Source: JADLHS01 sp964561105 (GTDB lineage Bacteria > Verrucomicrobiota > Verrucomicrobiia > Limisphaerales > JADLHS01). From it: a stretch of DNA of 64,000 nt. Position numbers and translations under genes: made by a program. Positions 27,168 to 38,200 of this stretch are shown here, one piece after another. The DNA lies in the NCBI GenBank assembly GCA_964561105.1, contig CAZLOH010000025.1:1-64000 (forward strand), in the 5' to 3' direction. Under the pieces are notes generated by a model. That model did not search any database. It worked only from the letters and a program-made list of their open reading frames with translations, and was not told the DNA's origin. Each line of letters starts with the position of its first letter. Positions within the stretch are counted from its first letter, which is position 1.

Positions 27168-28880
27168 TTATTGGAGTGTCACCAACACGAGCACCAAACC
27201 CCGGCCTTCGGACAGGCCGCTCATGGCTTTACCGAGGATCGCGCCTTGTGCGCGGTCATGGTCAGTAACCTTCATCGCGTGGCCCACCGTTCCGGAGGTG
27301 GTGAGCAAATCACCGGGACGGATGGGGCCCATCGAAGCGTCGGCTTGAACATACACGCGCCCGCTCAACGCCACATTCTCACCCTGGTCCAGCAGCCCCG
27401 CCTGCTGTAACGCAATGCCGGTATTCACGCCGTTCGCGCCGCTGACGATTCCGGCGACCCGCCGGTCGTAAGCCTGGGCGCTGAGTTTCAATCGTCCCGG
27501 ATGCTCGTCGTCAATCACCACCACCGAGCCTTTCTCGATTTCCGGTTCTTTCATCGGAAACGGTTCCGCGAGATCGCAACCGCCGGTGATGGTGATGACG
27601 CAGGTGCGGATGGCGCCGATGACATCAAGTTTGGCGGCGGGCGCATCGGTGCCGATGCCGACATTGCCGTCGGTGGTGACAGCGACGCCGCTGAACGAAG
27701 ATGGCGGTCCGGCCCCGGGACCGGCCACGAGTTTGACGCTGGAACCGTCGAAACGGAGATCGGCGCGATTAGGACTGCCGCCGTAGCCTTTGATGGTGAT
27801 GCCGCTCTCGCCATTGGGATTGCCGACCGTGGTGCTGCCGTAACCACCCGTGCCGCCGTTCGGCGTCATGACGATGTTGCCGCTGGTTTCCACCGACAAG
27901 CAAGGCAGCCCGTCGTTCACAAAGAAATTCAATCCATGCGCGCTGCGCGTTCCCAACCACGCGCCGTAAGCCGAATCCAAATAGGTGCTCAACCGGACGG
28001 TACCATCGGTGTGCTCGAGGCCATAAGCACTCAAGGCGCCCGTGGTCTGAACGGTCAGTTTGGCGGCGGGCGTCGTGGTGCCGATGCCGACTCTTCCGCC
28101 CGTCGTCACCGTCATGGACGCACCACCGTCGTTGACAAAGAAATTCAGCGGGTCCGCGCTGCGGGTGCCCAACCAGCCGCCGGTGGCGCTGAGATAGGTG
28201 CTGAGTCGCCGCGTGCCGTCCGTTTGTTCAATGCCGTAGCCGATGGCGGAGACGGTGAGTTTCGATCCGGGCGTGCTGGTACCAATCCCGACGTTGCCCA
28301 GGTTGTAGTAAGCGTTGTTGTTGATCTGCGACCAGATGCTGCTGCCGCCGCCGTTCGCGGACTCAATCGTCAGCGTGTTGCCGCTCGGGGTGATGGTCAC
28401 GTTCGCCCCGGCGGCGAGCGTGACGTCATCCTTCAAGGAATTGAGGCTCGTCACCACCGCGCCGGGCGTTGCGCTGGCGGCGCTGCCGGCATGGATGGCA
28501 TAGGGCGTGGGCGTGAGCGCCTGCCGCGGCGTCAACAGGGTAAAGTCCCCGTTGCCACCGGTCGCCACCCCGATTTCCAGCCAGCGCGCGCCGCCGTCGA
28601 ACACCCCGACCCCGAAATCCAGCGTCACCGTGAACAGACCGTTGCTGACGACGACGGGCGAATTGGTCAGGCTGTCGCCCACCTGGTTGCCGGCGCTGGG
28701 ATCGTCGTGAATGGAGAACGTGAGATCAAAGTTTCCATTGGCGGGATTGCCGGCGTCCGTGAGCCGTCCCTGGTAGGTAAATGCTGTGCCTTGCGCCTGG
28801 ACGACCTGCCATCCACCGACCCAAAGCGCGCTGGCCAGGAGGCGGGCCAGCCATTGATTGACGTGCGGTTGTAATTTCAT
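27168..28880 (-). CDS. secreted tail-fibre-like repeat protein
   Basis: A 570-residue exported protein. After a signal peptide (LLASALWVGGWQVVQA) comes a conserved opening (GTAFTYQGRLTDAGNPANG), then a series of repeats of the form NVGIGTTTPAAKLTV (three to four copies, about residues 195-440), as in phage tail fibres and surface adhesins with trimeric beta structure. Two near-identical insert units contain LSTYLxxxxGxWLGTRS and LNFFVNDG. The C-terminus (residues 450-570) resembles the domain of chaperone-type tail proteins: RRVAGIVSGANGVNTG and GRVYVQADASMGPIRPGDLL. It is the first gene of the operon with the subtilase and the small FYRL protein, so the protease may process or anchor it. Confidence 0.75.
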   Translation of the reverse strand: MKLQPHVNQWLARLLASALWVGGWQVVQAQGTAFTYQGRLTDAGNPANGNFDLTFSIHDDPSAGNQVGDSLTNSPVVVSNGLFTVTLDFGVGVFDGGARWLEIGVATGGNGDFTLLTPRQALTPTPYAIHAGSAASATPGAVVTSLNSLKDDVTLAAGANVTITPSGNTLTIESANGGGSSIWSQINNNAYYNLGNVGIGTSTPGSKLTVSAIGYGIEQTDGTRRLSTYLSATGGWLGTRSADPLNFFVNDGGASMTVTTGGRVGIGTTTPAAKLTVQTTGALSAYGLEHTDGTVRLSTYLDSAYGAWLGTRSAHGLNFFVNDGLPCLSVETSGNIVMTPNGGTGGYGSTTVGNPNGESGITIKGYGGSPNRADLRFDGSSVKLVAGPGAGPPSSFSGVAVTTDGNVGIGTDAPAAKLDVIGAIRTCVITITGGCDLAEPFPMKEPEIEKGSVVVIDDEHPGRLKLSAQAYDRRVAGIVSGANGVNTGIALQQAGLLDQGENVALSGRVYVQADASMGPIRPGDLLTTSGTVGHAMKVTDHDRAQGAILGKAMSGLSEGRGLVLVLVTLQ

Positions 28881-29209
28881 AGGGAATGTTCAGTTCTGCC
28901 CGCCGGACAACCCCAGTGGGCGTCTCGTTACGGTGCTTCAATGGCCAGTGCGAAATTGTCAGGTAAAACGGCTCAGAAAAATTCTGGAAATTTTCAAGGC
29001 GCATTCGGAGACGAAACCAAACTTGCTGCTAAGGCGCGGAATACCTGCCCGACTGCGGCAACCATCCTCCACGAAGATCAATATTATGAGCCACACCCGA
29101 CGACGCTTATCTCCCCGGCTTCGGCGGCACGAGCTGAAATTCGCCCAAAGCATTGCCGCCCGCCGGAGAGAATTACCTCACAACTGAGTGTTGCCAAATC
29201 CCGGCTGCT
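28881..29209. other. intergenic region without recognised gene
   Basis: A 329-base gap between two minus-strand genes. It should hold the promoter of the tail-fibre operon; no coding frame with family features and no strong hairpin was seen. Confidence 0.5.
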
Positions 29210-31873
29210 TCACAGCTTGTGCGCGTCGCGTAGTTTCTGGTCGAACTGGTCGGGCGCAAGTCGCGGGGCAACCACGTAGATCGGTTCGCCAGGTGACAGC
29301 AGGGGTTGCTTCAGCCGGTTTCCCATCAGATCCAACTCGGTCGCGTCCGGCAGCGCCAGCGTCTGCGGTTGGGCACTCCAGATGACGGCGACCGAACCGT
29401 TTCCCTTGGTGAAAAGGTGGACGGTCAGGCCATTGTGACGGCGCACGCCGAAGGGGATGGCGCCGTCGAGCTGCTGTTCCAGCGCACTGTAGGCCATCAT
29501 GGTGGGCTTGGGACGACCGTCGTAGTCCATCAGGACGTAGTAGCCGTTGGCCATGGTGGAGAACCACGGCAGCGCGCCGCGGTCGCCGCCGGTGTAGTAG
29601 TAGCAGATGTTGGTCACGCCGGCTGAGATCATCTGCACCATGCCGCGCACCAACCCACACGCAGCATCCAGCCCCGTCAGCGGGCGGTCCGCATCAGCAT
29701 CCGAGCCGAACGCCGCGCCGCGACTGAATCCTTCCTTGGGCAACCACGACGCGAACGGCGGACAGCGCAGTCCGCCTTCGGTCATGTAGATGGGTTTGAG
29801 CTTTCCATACTGGCGCATCAGGTCTTTGTAGCGCTCCACCTCCTGTTCGAGAGGTGTCGGCTCGTCCGGCACTGCGGCTTCCGTCCCGGGAGGGCTCCAA
29901 TAAACGTGGTAGGAAAGCGCATCCATGGAACTCAGGGCGTCTTGGGCCAGCACGCGCCGCGTCCACTCGGGCTTCTGCGAGGAGAAGCAACCGCCGATGA
30001 CCACCGCCCCGGGGTCGGCCCGTTTGACCGCGCGATAGGCAACCTTCAACAAACCGGCGTATTCCTCCGGCGTCCCGCTGAAGAATCCTGACCAAACCGG
30101 TTCATTCCAGATTTCCCAAACCCGAATACGGTCGTGAAAGTGCTCGACGGTTTTGAAAACGTAGTTTTCCCATTCGGCCACGTCACGTGGCGGTGCGCTG
30201 GTCCACGTTCCGTGATCCTGCGTCTCGGGATGCGGTCGGCCGGCCCAAACCGGCGGATGGCCGAGGTTGGCGAGAATCATGAAGCCCCGCTTTCGCAGGT
30301 CGTTAATCTCGGCATCGTGCCACACGAAGGTCCCTTTTTGTGGCTCCACCACGTGCCAGTGGCAGAAGTCACCGAAATCGTGCAGGCGCACCCATCGCGC
30401 ACCCATCGCCTCGGACGCCAGCAACGTGTTGCTTGGCTCGGGCAATGTGTCCGTCACGTGCGTGCCGAACGGTGACGCCGGACGTAACGCCCGGTCGCGT
30501 AGTGGGAACACGCCGAACCAGACTTCGCCGGTCGCCGGCTCATCGCCCGCCTGCACCTTGACTCGATACATGCCTGGCTGTTCGGGTGAAAACGCGACCT
30601 GTTCCGGTGTGTCGGTCTTTGCCGGGCGGGTGATGGTTTGCAACGGTCGCGACCACAGGTCTTCGAGGGTGAATTTGAGCGTCACGTTTGGGAGCGATTC
30701 GGCGGCGGCCACGTGGGCCGTTACCGAAAACGACTCGCCCACGTGACCCCAGCGCCGAGGCATTTCCGCTCCGACCTCGGCGGCATGGGCGGGGTGGTAG
30801 TCGCTGAGCGCGCCTTCCTCCATCTGCACATCGTCCAGCCAGACCGTCCCGGTGGGCACGATACGAGCGACGTAATTCTCCCACATGTTGGGCAGGACGA
30901 TGCCGTCAAAACGATAGCGAGCCCATCCGGTCGTGACCTTCACGGTGGCGCTGCGTTCGTTGCGTGCGGTGGACTGGTCGCCGCCGTTGTCCGCCCATTC
31001 GAAGAAGCGGAGCGTGACGCGCGTGTCGGGTGCGGCGGCCTTGATCCACGCGCTCATCGTGTAGCGCATTCCGGCCCGGACGGGAAAGGGCCGACATTCG
31101 ATGCCCGGCGGTGACGTGCGGGGTCGGGTATCGGGCGCCAACGGCCGGTTCAACGGCAACGTCACCCCCGGCAGATCAACCGAGCCCAGCCTGGCACTCT
31201 CCCGTCCGGAATGGACGGTGGTTGAATCAAGGAGGAAACCGTCCGTGGGCGTCCAGCCCTCCGGCCCGGCCTCGAAACCGCTGTTGAAGATGCGATTACC
31301 CTTCGCGGGTGGTGTGTCCGACTCTGCGATCTCTTCGTGGACGCCCGATAGCACTGCCACGTCGTCCACCAGCAGCGTGCCGGCGCCGGTGTACATGAGG
31401 TAGAGGCTGCATTTCGGATCGTCCGCGCTGGCGGTGCCCGTGAGGATATAGGGCTGCCAATGATTCCGCACGCGCACATTGTGGATCAAATAGCCTGTGT
31501 ATGGCTCGCTGTGCTTGCGGATGCCAACGTAAACCGGCGACGACACGTCGCCCTTCATCCACAATCGCACGGTGTAGGGCTGGCCGCGTTCCACCGCGAG
31601 GTTGCTCCCGTGAAACTGCACGCCGCCGTTCACAAACTTCGTGCAGGTCACCCGCTGCGCCGAATGACCCTCGTGGACGTCGTTGGTTTCCTCGCCGAAG
31701 CTGACCTCATTCTTGCCGTAACAGTTGTTGACCCAATTCGTGGCCAGCCCGCCGGCAAAGGGGCGTTCCATACCACCGTTGACCAGTAGATTGTGCTCGT
31801 CGGCTGCCATCGCCACTCCGCACAGGCCGGCAAGAATGAGGCAGCACAAGCTGGAAGGTTTGTTGTGTGTCAT
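29210..31873 (-). CDS. secreted clan GH-A glycoside hydrolase with two binding modules
   Basis: An 887-residue exported enzyme. After the signal peptide (LCCLILAGLCGVAMAAD) are two jelly-roll modules of the CBM4/9 kind (about residues 27-170, starting NLLVNGGMERPF, and 195-355, starting RIFNSGFEAGPEGW). From about 460 a (beta/alpha)8 barrel shows the clan GH-A features: acid/base Glu in RVWEIWNEPVWSG and nucleophile Glu in IYMTEGGLRCPP, with DALSYHVYWSPPG between. GH39-like or GH5-like families are the closest I can name; the substrate is unknown. A beta domain closes the protein. It is a single-gene unit, its stop 329 bp upstream of the tail-fibre operon's start. Confidence 0.82.
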   Translation of the reverse strand: MTHNKPSSLCCLILAGLCGVAMAADEHNLLVNGGMERPFAGGLATNWVNNCYGKNEVSFGEETNDVHEGHSAQRVTCTKFVNGGVQFHGSNLAVERGQPYTVRLWMKGDVSSPVYVGIRKHSEPYTGYLIHNVRVRNHWQPYILTGTASADDPKCSLYLMYTGAGTLLVDDVAVLSGVHEEIAESDTPPAKGNRIFNSGFEAGPEGWTPTDGFLLDSTTVHSGRESARLGSVDLPGVTLPLNRPLAPDTRPRTSPPGIECRPFPVRAGMRYTMSAWIKAAAPDTRVTLRFFEWADNGGDQSTARNERSATVKVTTGWARYRFDGIVLPNMWENYVARIVPTGTVWLDDVQMEEGALSDYHPAHAAEVGAEMPRRWGHVGESFSVTAHVAAAESLPNVTLKFTLEDLWSRPLQTITRPAKTDTPEQVAFSPEQPGMYRVKVQAGDEPATGEVWFGVFPLRDRALRPASPFGTHVTDTLPEPSNTLLASEAMGARWVRLHDFGDFCHWHVVEPQKGTFVWHDAEINDLRKRGFMILANLGHPPVWAGRPHPETQDHGTWTSAPPRDVAEWENYVFKTVEHFHDRIRVWEIWNEPVWSGFFSGTPEEYAGLLKVAYRAVKRADPGAVVIGGCFSSQKPEWTRRVLAQDALSSMDALSYHVYWSPPGTEAAVPDEPTPLEQEVERYKDLMRQYGKLKPIYMTEGGLRCPPFASWLPKEGFSRGAAFGSDADADRPLTGLDAACGLVRGMVQMISAGVTNICYYYTGGDRGALPWFSTMANGYYVLMDYDGRPKPTMMAYSALEQQLDGAIPFGVRRHNGLTVHLFTKGNGSVAVIWSAQPQTLALPDATELDLMGNRLKQPLLSPGEPIYVVAPRLAPDQFDQKLRDAHKL

Positions 31874-32221
31874 ATTTTTTCAAGCTGAGTAAAGCATCAC
31901 CCATTGACGGACGAGGTCAATAATGAGAATGGATTTCCGTCAGCCCGCCGGTTCAAAAATTTATAGGCGCGCGATGCCACGCCTTGAGGTTTGAGCTAGT
32001 TCACTACATCGCGCCCCGTCACTGCCGCCGCTCGTTCCGTGCGCAGCGGAGTTCGCTCGGCACGGGAATCTCCGCCTCAAACAGGGGAACTTTCCAGAGT
32101 CGCTCGCGCTGATTGCTCCGCATCCCGTTACAGATGTCGCCTTGTTTTATGTGGTTTGATCTGCTACATAAAGGCCCAAACCATGGTTGGTTGTGTTTCC
32201 GACTGACGTTGACGTAATCGT
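31874..32221. promoter_or_regulatory. divergent intergenic region with imperfect inverted repeat
   Basis: A 348-base region between the divergent GH-A and CotH/lamin-tail genes, so it carries both promoters. The arms TTTATGT (32146-32152) and ACATAAA (32166-32172) form an inverted repeat about 50 bp before the plus-strand start, which could be an operator. No -35/-10 pair is clear, and no coding frame was recognised. Confidence 0.35.
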
Positions 32222-35200
32222 ATGAAGTGTTCCCTTGTTCGGGCGCTCGGGAGTGGCGTCCTCATCGCGGCCTTGTTCGGCAGCGCAAATTGCCCGGCTG
32301 CGGTGCTGATCAGCGAGATCATGTATCACCCCTCGTCGGAGGATATCCGTGAGGAATTCATCGAGCTGTACAACACGGGAACAACGAACGTGAACCTGGT
32401 GGGCTGGCAATTCACCCAGGGCGTGCGTTTCACCTTTCCCGAAGTCAACCTGGCCCCTGGCGGCCGGCTCGTGGTCGCCGCGGACCTGAATGTCTTCACC
32501 AACAAATATCCCGGCGTGACCAACGTGGTCGGCGGCTGGGCCGGACGCCTCAGCAATCGTAGCGACAAGCTGGAGCTGGAGGACGCGGACGGCAACCTCA
32601 TGAACAGCGTGGAGTATGCGGACGAAGGCGATTGGGCCGTGCGCCGGCGCGGGCCGCTGGATCACAGCCATCGCGGCTGGGTCTGGTATGCCGAACACGA
32701 CGGCGGCGGCAAATCGCTCGAACTGATCAATGCGGGCTTCTCCAATCAGTACGGCGCAAACTGGGGGGCCAGCCTGACGGCCGAAGGCACGCCGGGCGCG
32801 CCCAATTCGGTGGCCCAGACGAACATCGCGCCGGTGATTTTGGAATTGCAGCATCTGCCGCCAGTGCCGCGTTCCGACGAGCCGATCCTGGTCACGGCTC
32901 GCCTTCTGGACGAACGCGGCTCGAACATCACCGCATCGTTGCACTGGCGCGTGGACGGTGGCGCCACCAATTTCACCAGCGTGCCGATGTGGGATGACGG
33001 ATTGCACGAGGATGGGGCCGCGGGCGATGGAGTTTTTGCCGCAACCATTCCCGCCCAGGCGAACAACGCGGTGGTGGAATTTTATGTGGCGGCCACGGAT
33101 GGGGACGGTCTGACCCGCACCTGGCCGGCACCGGCGCAGGACTCCGACGGCAGTTTGCTCGGGCAGGTTTGCAACGCGCTGTACCAGGTGGACGATTCGA
33201 CCTACTCGGGCACGTATCCGCTGTACAAAATGGTGATGACGGAGGCCGAGCGGGCGGAGCTGGCGCAAATCGGCACGGTTTCTTATCCGGGCAGCGACGC
33301 GCAGATGAACGGAACCTTCATCAGCTCGGACGCCACGGGCACGGAAGTCCGCTACACGCTGGGAATTCGCAATCGCGGGCACGGCAGCCGGAGTCGCAAA
33401 CCCAACAACTATCGCGTGAATTTTGTTTCGGATCGGATGTGGAAAGGCGTGTCCGCGCTGAACATCAACGGGCAATACAGTCACGTTCAAGTGCTGGGTT
33501 CGGTGCTGAGTTTGCAAGCCGGCGTCGTCGGCGCGGATTCGCGGCCGGTGCAACTGCGCGTCAACAATGTGAACCTCGGCAACAACGGCCCCCAAACGTA
33601 CGGCGGAATGTACGCCGCCAACGAAGCGATTGACAGCGATTGGGCGGATCATTGGTTTCCCGACGACAGCTCCGGCAATGTCTATCGGGCCATTCGCGAC
33701 ATCGCGCCGTCCGATTTCAACTATCGCGGCACGAACGCGTCCAGCTACACGAACACGTGGTTCAAGGAAACCAACGCCAGCGAAAATGACTGGTCCGACC
33801 TGATGGCCATGTTGCGCGTCATGGGGACCAACGACTTGTTTACACCCGAAACCGTGCGCGGCGTGGCCAATCCGGAGCAATGGCTGGATTATCTGGCCGT
33901 CATGGCCTTGTTCGACAACCGCGAAACCTCGCCCAACACCGGCGACAACGACGACTATTACCTGTACGCCGGAGTGAACGATCCGCGCTTCATTCTGATG
34001 GCGTATGATCTCGACACGATTCTGGGTGAAGGAAGCGCGGCCGGCAGCACCGACGCCACGCTCTTCGGGGCGGCGGATATGCCCGCGTTCGACCGTTTCA
34101 TGCACTCACCGGATTTCGAGCCGATTTATTATCGCACGCTTGACCGCCTGCTGAAGACCACGTTCTCGGCCGCTGAATTCAACGCCACCGTGGACCAGAC
34201 ACTCGGCGACTTCACACCCGCCAACGTCGTCACCCGCATTAAAAACTGGATGAACGGCCGCCGCGCCTACGTGCAATCCGTCATTGCTCCCTTCCTGGCC
34301 GCGAATCCCGTTGCCCCGGTGGCCACGCTTTCGGGCGAACCACGCTCCCCGACGCCATTACGCACGGCCACTCTCACCGTTGGCGGGACGGGGGTGACGC
34401 AATACCGCTACAAACTGAACAACGGCGCGTTTGGCTCACCCACACCGGTGGCCACGCCCATCACGCTTTCCGGTTTGCCGCACGGGAGTTCGAACGTGGT
34501 CTGGGTCATCGGCGCCGGCGCGAACAACGTGTGGCCGAGCGACGCCGACGCCACCGTCTCACGACCCTGGGTGATCAACACGAACTGGCCGTCCGTGCGT
34601 CTCAACGAGGTGTTGGCGGCGAACGTGGCCGCCTTCAACCACGCGGGCACGTTTCCCGATGCCATCGAGCTGTACAACGAAGGCGCGGTCGCGGTGGACT
34701 TGTCTGGCTTGCGCCTGACCGACAACGCCGCCTCACCCAACAAGTACACTTTTCCGAATGGCACTTCGCTTGCGGCGGGCAGTTATCTGGTGGTGTACGC
34801 CAACGATAGCGACGGCACACCTGGCATCCACACCGGGTTTTCGCTCAGCCAGGATGGTGAAGGGGTTTATCTTTTTGACAAGGTCAGCACGGGTGGCGCG
34901 CTTCTGGATGCGGTTGAGTTCGGCCCCCAACTGGCCGACCTCTCCATCGGACGCGTCAGCGGTGGCGACTTCGTCCTTACCCAACCCACCCTGGGCGCAA
35001 ACAACATTCCGCAGGCGCTCGGAGAGGTGATGGACGTCCGCATCAACGAATGGCTCGCGAGTGAATTTGCCTTGTTTCCAACCGACTTCATCGAGCTCTA
35101 CAATCCCAATCCGCTGCCGGCAGCACTGGGTGGCCTCTATCTCACCGACAACCCGATTGGACAACCCCGGCAGCACCCGGTGGCGCCACTGACGTTCATC

Positions 35201-38200
35201 GGTGGACAAAGCTTTCGCGTGTTCCAACCGGACAACGACCCCGAACAAGGCGCGGAGCATTTGAATTTCAGCCTGGACTCCGAACAGGGAATGATCGCGC
35301 TGCTGACGCCCCGGTTGGAGTCGGTTGACTCCATCGCCTACGGGCCGCAACGCACCGACGTCTCCCAAGGTCGCTCGCCCGACGGCAGCGATAACTTCGC
35401 TTCCTTCGTGCAACCTTCCCCCGGCGCGCCCAATCCCGGTCCCGGTTCGACCGCTCAAACGGTGACATTGGTGGCCCTCACGAACGTCTGGCGCTACAAC
35501 GAAACCAGCGACCTGACCGCGGTGAACTGGACCGCGCCCGGCTATGACGACAGCAGTTGGGCCGCAGGCCCCGCGCTGCTCTACCACGACAGCGATGCGT
35601 TGCCCGGCCCCACCAACACCGAATTGGCGCTGGGTCGCATGACTTATTATTTCCGCGCCCGCTTCACCTGCACCAACAATCCCGCGAACGTCGTGTTGCA
35701 ATTGTCGCCCTTCGTGGACGACGGCGCGGTGTTCTACCTGAACGGTCAGTTGCTTTACAACCTGTCCGTGCCCGGGTCTCCGCCCGCTTATTCGACCCCG
35801 GCTTCGCGCACGGTGGGCAACGCGGTGCTGGAAGGACCGATCACCGTGCCAGGCGCGAACCTCATCCCGGGCGAGAACGTGCTCGCGGTGGAAGTTCATC
35901 AATCAAGCGCCAGCAGTGCGGATATCGTGTTTGGCGCGCGACTGGATGCCGTGGTCACCACACCGCCGGCACCGGTGATCGTGTTGAACGAAATCCTCGC
36001 CGCCAACCAATCCTTCACCAACGCCGCCGGTCGGACTCCCGACTGGGTGGAACTTTACAACCCGGGCACCAACAGTTTTGACCTGGGCGATTTCAGCCTC
36101 ACCGACAACCCCAGCCTGCCGCGCAAATGGGTCTTTCCCGCCGGCACCCTGATGGCGCCGGGCGGTTATCTGGTCATCGAGTTCGATGACACGCTGCCGC
36201 CGTCCGCCACCAATACCGGTTTCGGTTTGAGCGCAAGCGGCGATGCCGTCTATCTGTTCCAAAGTCCGGCGAACGGTGGCGCGATCTTGGATTCGGTCAC
36301 GCTGGGAGTGCAGGCTCCCGATTTTTCCATCGGGCGGGTCCCGAACGGAAACGGCAACTGGACGCTCACCCTCCCCTCGCGGCTGGCGCAAAATGTTGCC
36401 GCCGGCCTGGGCAACCCCTCCGCGCTCCGGATCAACGAATGGATGGCCGACCCGGCTTCCGGTCCGGATTGGTTTGAGCTTTGCAATCCGGCCCCGCTTC
36501 CGGTTGACCTCGGCGGCCTGGCGCTCACGGACAATCCGTCCGAGCGCAACAAATCGCCTTTCCCGCCGCGCTCGTTCCTCGGCCCGCGCGGTTATGTGCA
36601 GCTCATCGCGGATGACGCTCCGGGCAGCGGCGCGGATCACGTCGCGTTCCGGCTCAGTGCGTCCGGCGATTACCTCGGGCTTTACTATGCGAATGGCGCG
36701 CAGATTCACGGTGTTTCCTTTGGAGCGCAGTCGGAGGGAGTCTCCGAAGGTTTGTTCCCGGACGGCGCAGCCACCGTCGCGGCCTTTCCTGAGACTGCGT
36801 CACCGGGCGGACCGAATTTTCTGCTGCTGAGCAACATCGTCATCAACGAACTCCTCAGCCACACCGATCCGCCGCTGGAGGACGCGGTGGAAATTTACAA
36901 CCTCGGCACCAGTGCCGTGGACATCGGTGGCTGGTATCTCAGCAACACGGGGGAGAATCCGACGAAATTTCTGGTGCCGGCGAATACGGTCATCGCCGCC
37001 GGCGGATTTCACGTGTTCTACCAAAACCAGTTCGACACCGTCGCCGCACCGGGCGTGCTGACGCCCTTCACTTTCAACTCCGCGCACGGCGACGAGGCGC
37101 ATCTGTCGGCAACCGACGTCGGCGGCAACCTGACCGGCTATCGCGCCCGGGCCAGTTTCGGCGCCGCCCGCAACGGCGTTTCCTTCGGCCGCTTCGTCAC
37201 CAGCGTCGGCGAAGAGTTCGTGGCGATGAGCCATCGCTCCTTCGGCGTGGATCAGCCAGCCACCGTAAGCGAGTTCCGCACGGGCACGGGCGCGCCCAAT
37301 CCCTATCCACTGGTCGGTCCGGTCGTGTTCAGCGAAATCAATTATCGTCCGAACACCAACTATCTGGGCAACGCCAACGCCGCGGAGTTTTTGGAACTGC
37401 TGAACATCACGGCCGATCCGGTGCCGCTCTTTGACCCGGCGGCCCCGACGAACTCCTGGAAGATTGCGGGCGGCGTAGATTTCGTGTTTCCGGCGGACGT
37501 CACATTGCCGGCGGGTGAAACAGCATTGATCGTGAGTTTCGATCCGATGGGCGATCCCGCGCAATCCAACTGGCTGCGCGCCGTCTATCAACTGCCGCCG
37601 AACGTCCCCATGTACGGACCATGGATCGGCGCGTTGGACAATCAGGGCGAGGATGTGGAACTGCTCAGGCCCGACCCGCCTCAAACGCCGCCCCAGCCGG
37701 ACGCGGGTTTCGTTCCCTACGTGCAGGTCGAACACGTTCATTATCTTCCCACCGCACCGTGGCCCACCAACGGTCTCGACACGGGCAACTCGCTGCAACG
37801 CGCGTTCGCCCGGGGCTTCGGCAACGAACCGCGGTTTTGGTTTGCGGGCGCGCCTTCGCCCGGGTTGCCGCTGGCCGACCGCGATGGCGATGGCCTCCCG
37901 GATTATTGGGAAACTGAGAATGGATTAAGCCCGACCGATGCCACCGGCGCGCAGGGCGCAAATGGGGATCCTGACAATGACGGCCAGAACAATCGCCAGG
38001 AGTTTTTGGCCGGCAGCAATCCGCAGAACGGTGGCGATTACTTCCACATTGAATCCGTGACCGCGAACGAGACCGGTGTGACCCTCGGTTTCCGCGCCAA
38101 CCCCGGACGCGATTACAGCGTGCTTTACAGTGACGACTTGCCCACGGGTCCGTGGCAAAAGCTGGTGGACGTTTCGCCCGGCCCCACTTCACGACTGGTT

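Noticed and set aside
32147..34105. 652-residue open frame on the minus strand
   Set aside because: It is opposite the CotH/lamin-tail gene, is rich in His, Arg and Val as antisense frames often are, and has no domain.
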